This document shows positions 58,709 to 64,000 of a stretch of 64,000 nt of DNA, piece after piece; within the stretch, counting starts at the first letter, position 1; each line of letters opens with the position of its first letter. This DNA is from Nageia nagi (Eukaryota; Pinophyta). Position numbers and translations under genes: made by a program. Location of the stretch: the NCBI GenBank assembly GCA_050084985.1, contig JBITNC010000002.1, positions 12,152,001 to 12,216,000 of the forward strand. The letters are read 5' to 3'. The notes beneath the pieces are model-generated. The model searched no databases. It saw nothing but the letters and a program-made list of their open reading frames with translations, and had not been told where the DNA came from.

Positions 58709-61700
58709 TTGGACAACGTTGGGGGAGCTTCACCTCGAAGGACCTGCACATCACTTTTGGAGATACCCATCAACCACTCAGATATGATGACAAGTTCGAG
58801 AAGTAGTACGACCAAAGAGATTGCAAGGGACTTGGAGATGTTGAGACAAGACTGTAATCTCTCGATATGTGAGAGGCGAGAGCCCCTACCACAAGGGGCC
58901 AAATTTTCAAAGAATGGATTTGCCACTATCGGAGATATAGATTGGCAAAAGGTAGATCACATGCAAATGAGGGAAAAGATACGTAACATGGAGATTAGCA
59001 TATTGAAACAGGATGTTGTGTTCTTCCTAGGTCTCTCCACCGCCACTTTCCCAGAATTGTGCATAGAAGTGAGCCAGCATTGGAAGAAGGTCGAGAGGGT
59101 GCTCAAAGACATTAAGGGGGATGTCATCATGGACTTTGGCCTTGAGGCCATCAAGAAGGAATTTCAATGGATGGCAGAAGGGAGTTTCGACTACAGTTAA
59201 GCGGAGTCAATTGCTTGTAACCAAGGGACCAACAAAGGGGCCATTGCCATAAGGGATTGCATGGCCTCAAGGGAAATGTTCTCATCAATGCTGCTCACAG
59301 CAACTTCTACCCCATTGTATAGTTTATGATCTTGATGTTGTCAAGGATCCTTGGAAAAGAAGATGGTTCTAAGTTTAATATGGAGTTCTTTGGCTTAATC
59401 GTTGAGATGGCGAGGGGAAGGAAGATTAAATAGAGCAAGGTGTTGAGTAATACCCTTGCAGAGCAGTTGTCATCAATGGGCACCTCATGCAAATTCTATC
59501 TCAACTCATATTTGGTATACTTGTTGCTTCATGGCAAACATAGACCCACGGCTCAAGGAGAGGTAGCATGGATCGAGAAGGGAACATATGCCATAGGGAA
59601 ATGTTACCCCAAGTGGAAGATTAAAAGAAAATGGGATAGTTTCTTCATAAGAAACAATGGATGGGAGTATGAGATCTACAAGGAGTTGAAGGGTGAAATC
59701 ACAGTGACTAGGAGCTCAAACTCATCATAGGATGCATTAAGGAAGCATGGGGAATTCTTCATACATCACCAACACTATTCCTATATCAGGATTTATGGAT
59801 CAGCCGTGGAGCCATGTCAGTTGCCCATATATGTTACTAATAGACTAGTCTTGATGGAGATGATGAGGTAGTTGGCTTACTTAAATGAGCATGTGTGGCA
59901 CAAGAAATTGTCCACCTCAAATTTGTCAATCATAGTGGGAGAATATCAGTGCAGAACTTAGGCGGATATGGATTCAATGGAGGAAATGGATAGATTCCAC
60001 TTCAAGAAGTTGACCACCATAGACCACTATGATCTAGAGCATAAGATTCATGGCTTCTATACAAAGGAACGAAAGAGGGCTTATGAGCACAAGCCACTTG
60101 GAAACGAGGGGCTATTCAGGAACATGAGCAGTGAGGTGGAGATGAGAAAGAATTGTGCTAGGATGCAAGAGGAGGCTTATAAGCAACAACAGACCATGGA
60201 GACCACTATTGACAACAGGTTGTCACAACCAAAGGGGAAGAGACAATAAGAGTCCACATCCAGAGTTACACAGTTCCCTTTGACGAATGAAGAACCTATT
60301 AGCCAATATGCTTTAATGAGTGGTAAGAATCTAGTTGAGACAGTGGTTGAGCGAGTGAGGGCGACCATATATGAATATGATATGAAAGAGCTTGAGAACA
60401 TGGTGGCCAACAAGGTAGTGAGGTGTGTAAGGAACAAGGAAAAAGATCCATCGCCTGCAGAACAACCACCTAAAGGGCCAATTCAATGCCCATCTACAAT
60501 CATTCCACCATCAAGGTCCTCATCCTCTAGCCCTTTATACGAACCAAATGATAGCCAAGGAAATGAACAAGGGGAGGGGGGCGAACAAGAGGTGAATACA
60601 ACTCAACCAAGTTAGATCCCAGATACTTGGGAGTAGGAATCTTTAAGAATTTTAGTAGTTTGGAATCTCGTCTCTTCGAAGCCTTCTACCTCTTGAAGGA
60701 AAGGGAAGAGTCCAACCTCCGAATCAATCCCCAAGAGAGCCCAGTTAAAGAGAACACCTTAGTCATGGTCATCAGAGGTTCCCGATAAAAATGTTGATGA
60801 GGAGGCAAGGCCCTCGAAAAGACCCCAAAAAGAGTGTTACCATCAATCATGAGCCAATCATCAAGACCCACCAGTTGTCACCTAATGATGAGTGGAGTGT
60901 AGATATGGAGGAAGACTTGATGTTTTCAATATGGACGTCGGGAAGGAGTTTGGAATTGATGAGGTCAATGATCAGGTTGGAGAGAGCTCCACTCGTCCAG
61001 AGAAGAGTCAAACATATGTATACTTGGTCGACAATGCAGTTCATATCAAGACATTGTAAGGGCAACCTACAATGGCCTGGAGACCTCAAACAGATAAATC
61101 AAATCATCAATATAGGTCCCATTGGCATCGTTGGTAGGAAGCATGCAATCAACACAATCGCCAAGGATGGGCTGCAAAAGGAGAAAGAGATCAAAAGCCT
61201 CAAGAAGGAGTTAGCCGCCCATAGGAGATTGACTAGAGAGATCGAGTCCGCAAAGGTACCCCCTGAAGAGCTTAAGAAGCTGAAACCTTTGAAGGAGGGG
61301 ATGGTTTTCGTAAAGCAAGAGATGATTGACGATATATTGACAGTGGTGACATAGTTCATAGATGCTTTGCAGAAGTTCTCAATTGAGGAGCAGAAGTTGA
61401 AAGATATTGTGGCCAACAGAGTCAGTTTCCTCATGAGCTTAGAGTATCGGAGACCTATCATTGAGAGGTTCTAGATGACTAAAGATCAGAGACCAAAGGA
61501 TGCCAGCTTTTGTGATGATTATTGGTTTTATTTAGGGGTGGTGCAATAGATGGCTACTTACTTTCAAGAAGTGAGTAAGGAGGTCACTAAGATTAACAAT
61601 AAAACCAACTCAAGCCTAGAACAAATGGATTTCGAAGTTAAGTTTCTTGAGGAGGGCACCACCATCAAAGAGACGGACCTGGTAGTCACGGAAGTGAGAC

Positions 61701-61946
61701 ATCTACTCCAAAGCCTATGCATGACTGAGGATATCAACATGTACCAGACAGAAAGCCATCTTAAACACATGTTAAGGGCTCACGCTTGGAAGATTAAGAT
61801 GCAGAGGATGATCAACAAGGTTGAGCATTGAGTAGCAAGGAACATTGCGAGGACCTCGTAGATGATACGTGGGTTAGAGTTCATAGCCAAGTTCTTGGAT
61901 GAGGAATTTGAAGACAAAGTTGCAGCCTCGAGGCCACCATCATAGT
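58709..61946 (+). pseudogene. Unidentified long ORF, coiled-coil rich, many TAG stops
   Basis: Coding-like over 3.2 kb (about 1,050 codons) with about two frameshifts (near 59.2-59.35 and 60.65-60.78 kb) and about a dozen in-frame stops, mostly TAG. N-terminal part: FSKNGFATIGDIDWQKVDHM, DVVFFLGLSTATFPELCIEV. Middle: FNMEFFGLIVEMARGRKIK, CKFYLNSYLVYLLLHGKHRP, GTYAIGKCYPKWKIKRKWDS, FFIRNNGWEYEIYKELKGE. Then a helix-rich part (EMRKNCARMQEEAYKQQQTM) and a Pro/Ser-rich linker near 60.5 kb. C-terminal part: ISRHCKGNLQWPGDLKQINQ, KEKEIKSLKKELAAHRRLTR (coiled coil), GLEFIAKFLDEEFEDKV. No known domain recognised. The GC content is above the window average. The context suggests a retroelement gag-like protein, but that is not proven. 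Confidence 0.6.
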
Positions 61947-62074
61947 CATTATTTTATTTTATTTTTATTTTCAAGAAAATATATTTTATTTCTACAAAAA
62001 TACTTTTTTATTATTATTTTATTCCCAAACTTGTGATGGATGAGGATTTGCTCCCACAAGTTTGGAAGGGATAT

Positions 62075-63085
62075 TGTAACGCCATGTGGCATTTTATTAT
62101 TGGACCACTTATGTTTCTCTTGGTAAACATAATTAGGGTTAGGGCAACACTTAGGGTTGCCACAAAAACTATTTATAGCCCATTTGGGCTCATTTTTAAG
62201 GGGATTAGATATTTTGCACTTGTGAGAAACTTAACTCCTATTTTCAATTAAACAAGTTGCTCCATTTGTGAATGTAGTATAGCTTCAAGTAAATGAATGG
62301 TGAATGCTCTCATTGTTGGAACTATGAACATGTTGTGAATGCTTTGTTGTATATCTTGAATGAATGACTGATATTGCTATCTTGCTTTGCTCACGTTTGC
62401 TTGGTTCATTTCATAAACCTTGTGTTGAGGTGGATAAGAGAATTTGTTGAATACCCTTTGAAGTAACCATTGAGTAAGACGTGATGTGCAATAGTTCATA
62501 GTTTGCATGTTAGACTTGTGTTGTTTGGGATGACTTCTTTTATGTCGACTTCACTCCATCATTGAAGACTTAACCACGATCTACCCTATTGCCATCCTTG
62601 CCTTTGCTTCATGCTCCTTGCACGAGTCCATTCGTGTTGATAGTTAGCGAGAAGGATACAAAGTGCATGGAACTCACATCAAGCTCTAGGAAAGTAGATC
62701 CCAATCTTTGCACCAATCGGTGAGACCACATGCACTTGTGCTCAACACACATACCATTGTCTAGTCTACACCCTTTTTCTTTATTTTCCACTTTTTTTTC
62801 CACGGCTTTCGCAACCCTATTTTTATTTTTGTTTGAGAAACAACCATTTTCTGGAAACAAGGACACTCCAAGTCCTTGATTAACAAATTTCATTTGAGTT
62901 GGAAACAGCTTCAAACATCTTAGCCAATCTCCTGAGTTTACTCTTGCACCCATTCACGAGCCCTTTGAGGTAACCAATCCTCATAGCAGGTAGGGGTCAC
63001 GCCCTTCCACCTAGTTGTTGGTGTCTTTCACAAGCCTTACAAGTCAATTTGCCTATCGACGAGGTAGGAAAGAAGAAGCTCCCAA
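62075..63085 (+). repeat. Candidate 3' LTR downstream of the unidentified ORF
   Basis: Starts TGTAACGCCATGTGG just after the purine tract TTTGGAAGGGAT, a start typical of Ty3/Gypsy LTRs, with a TATA-like CTATTTATAG near 62168. It might end at CTCCCAACA near 63085. No partner copy lies in the window, so the call rests on position and ends only. Minus-strand frames inside (62609-62953) show no motif. Confidence 0.35.
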
Positions 63086-64000
63086 CACCTCCCTACCACC
63101 CTTGTAATGTTTTATTATTTTATATTAGTTTACATTTAAATTTAATTGTAATGTCTTATTATTTTATACTTAATTTTCATATTTTTCTAATAATTTATAT
63201 TATATTTAAAATTAATATCTTTAATATTTTAATTATATTTAATTTTAATGTTTTTAACATCTAATTATATTTAATTTTAGTATATCAAATTTTATGTCGA
63301 ATTTTTTAAACATGTCAAATTCGTTTTGAACTTCAAGAGTGTCAAACTCAAATACGAACTCAAACTTGACTACCTAGGTTGTAGCTCATGCTGCATTCTT
63401 CTTTTCCTTCCCCATGCTATAGTTTCAAGGGAAGGTTGTATATCTCCACAAGGAACAAAGAAACCCCCACTGCATTGTGCCTCTCTACGCTATTACCACT
63501 TAAAGACCAAATGTGTAGGCCATGGGTAAAATTTGATGGCAATATTGACTCATGGGGTGTGTATTCATTGAAGCGGATGTTCCTAAGCCCAACTCCAACT
63601 TCAACCCAAGTTATTTAATTTTTCTATCTTCTCCAACTCGGAAGCAAGTAGAGTTTGCATCTTGCAAGAGACCTTGAGGTCCACAACTTCGTTAAAGCCC
63701 TACATCCCAATCAAATATCTTTGCAAGATGGTATTTGAACAAATTAATACTACCCTTGTAACTCTTATTGCAATAATTGCAAATTACTTGGTTATTAAGA
63801 AATCATTTCTTCCATGCTTCCAAGCAGGATCCTTCCCTGCAAATATGCTTGAATGCCCCTAATCTTTAGAAGCCATTTATAAACAAAAAACCTTTGAGTT
63901 ATAGGCATGCTAATAAAAAAACAAAAAATTGCTTGAAAAAAAATAAAAAACCCAACCTTTATAATTCTTAGTGAATCTACAAAGTGGAAAAAAAAAACAT
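63086..64000. other. No gene seen
   Basis: An AT-rich stretch (63110-63300) with repeated TTTAATTTTAAT and TATTATTTTATA words, then unassigned sequence with short frames. Confidence 0.45.

Noticed and set aside
62609-62953. Minus-strand frame of 114 codons
   Set aside because: No recognisable domain and it lies inside the candidate LTR; not supported as a gene.
63290-63378. CTTGACTACCTAGG as a possible right end of hAT element E, which would enclose the 57.5-63 kb unit
   Set aside because: The flanking eight bases do not match ATATGAAT before 54527, and the terminal match is weak.
1-64000. tRNA or rRNA genes and CRISPR arrays
   Set aside because: No cloverleaf with proper A and B boxes, no rRNA-like sequence and no regular repeat-spacer array was recognised; tandem units at 57.6-58.4 kb have irregular spacing and related spacers, unlike CRISPR.

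Overview
The window reads as nuclear DNA of a land plant with a large, repeat-rich genome. It is AT-rich and gene-poor, and nearly everything recognisable is a decayed transposable element. The only host gene is a long PLS-class PPR protein with a DYW tail. A gymnosperm would fit (one gene in 64 kb, old degraded Copia/Gypsy/LINE copies, highly self-similar PPR modules), but that is inference. Nothing bacterial, viral or organellar is seen.

Layout. 1-8.1 kb: Ty1/Copia element A (+), with its 5' LTR outside the window and pol partly duplicated. 8.1-12.4 kb: mostly unassignable, with a coiled-coil/acidic ORF remnant (-) and a Gypsy gag remnant (-) at its right end. 12378-20977: Copia element B (-), complete with two LTRs of about 500 bp, initiator-tRNA primer site, purine tract and 5-bp target duplication ATCCA, inserted into or next to the Gypsy gag remnant. 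A and B are related and lie tail to tail. 22.0-24.9 kb: PPR-DYW gene (-), with a damaged 3' end. 26.0-28.4 kb: Ty3/Gypsy gag-PR-RT-RNaseH remnant (-). 28.5-30.5 kb: LINE remnant (-). 35.1-35.8 kb: tail of another LINE (+). 31-38.5 kb: otherwise old non-coding repeats. 38536-41116: compact non-autonomous LTR retrotransposon C (-), TSD TACAA. 42798-46616: hAT transposon D with 23-bp perfect terminal inverted repeats, an 8-bp TSD and a multi-exon, mutated transposase (-). 50.3 and 53.15 kb: two hAT-type MITEs with 8-bp TSDs. 54.5-57.3 kb: second hAT transposase remnant E (-). 57.5-63.1 kb: an unusual unit made of a hairpin-bearing tandem array, a TATA promoter, a long coiled-coil ORF of unknown family riddled with TAG codons, and a possible 3' LTR.

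The PPR gene probably acted in organelle RNA editing. The other segments are self-replicating elements at various stages of decay. Comparing A with B shows directly that several stop codons arose from TGG or CAG by transitions, as expected for methylated, silenced DNA. The least explained material is the 57.5-63 kb unit, element C with its Cys-rich ORF, and the mosaic pol of element A.
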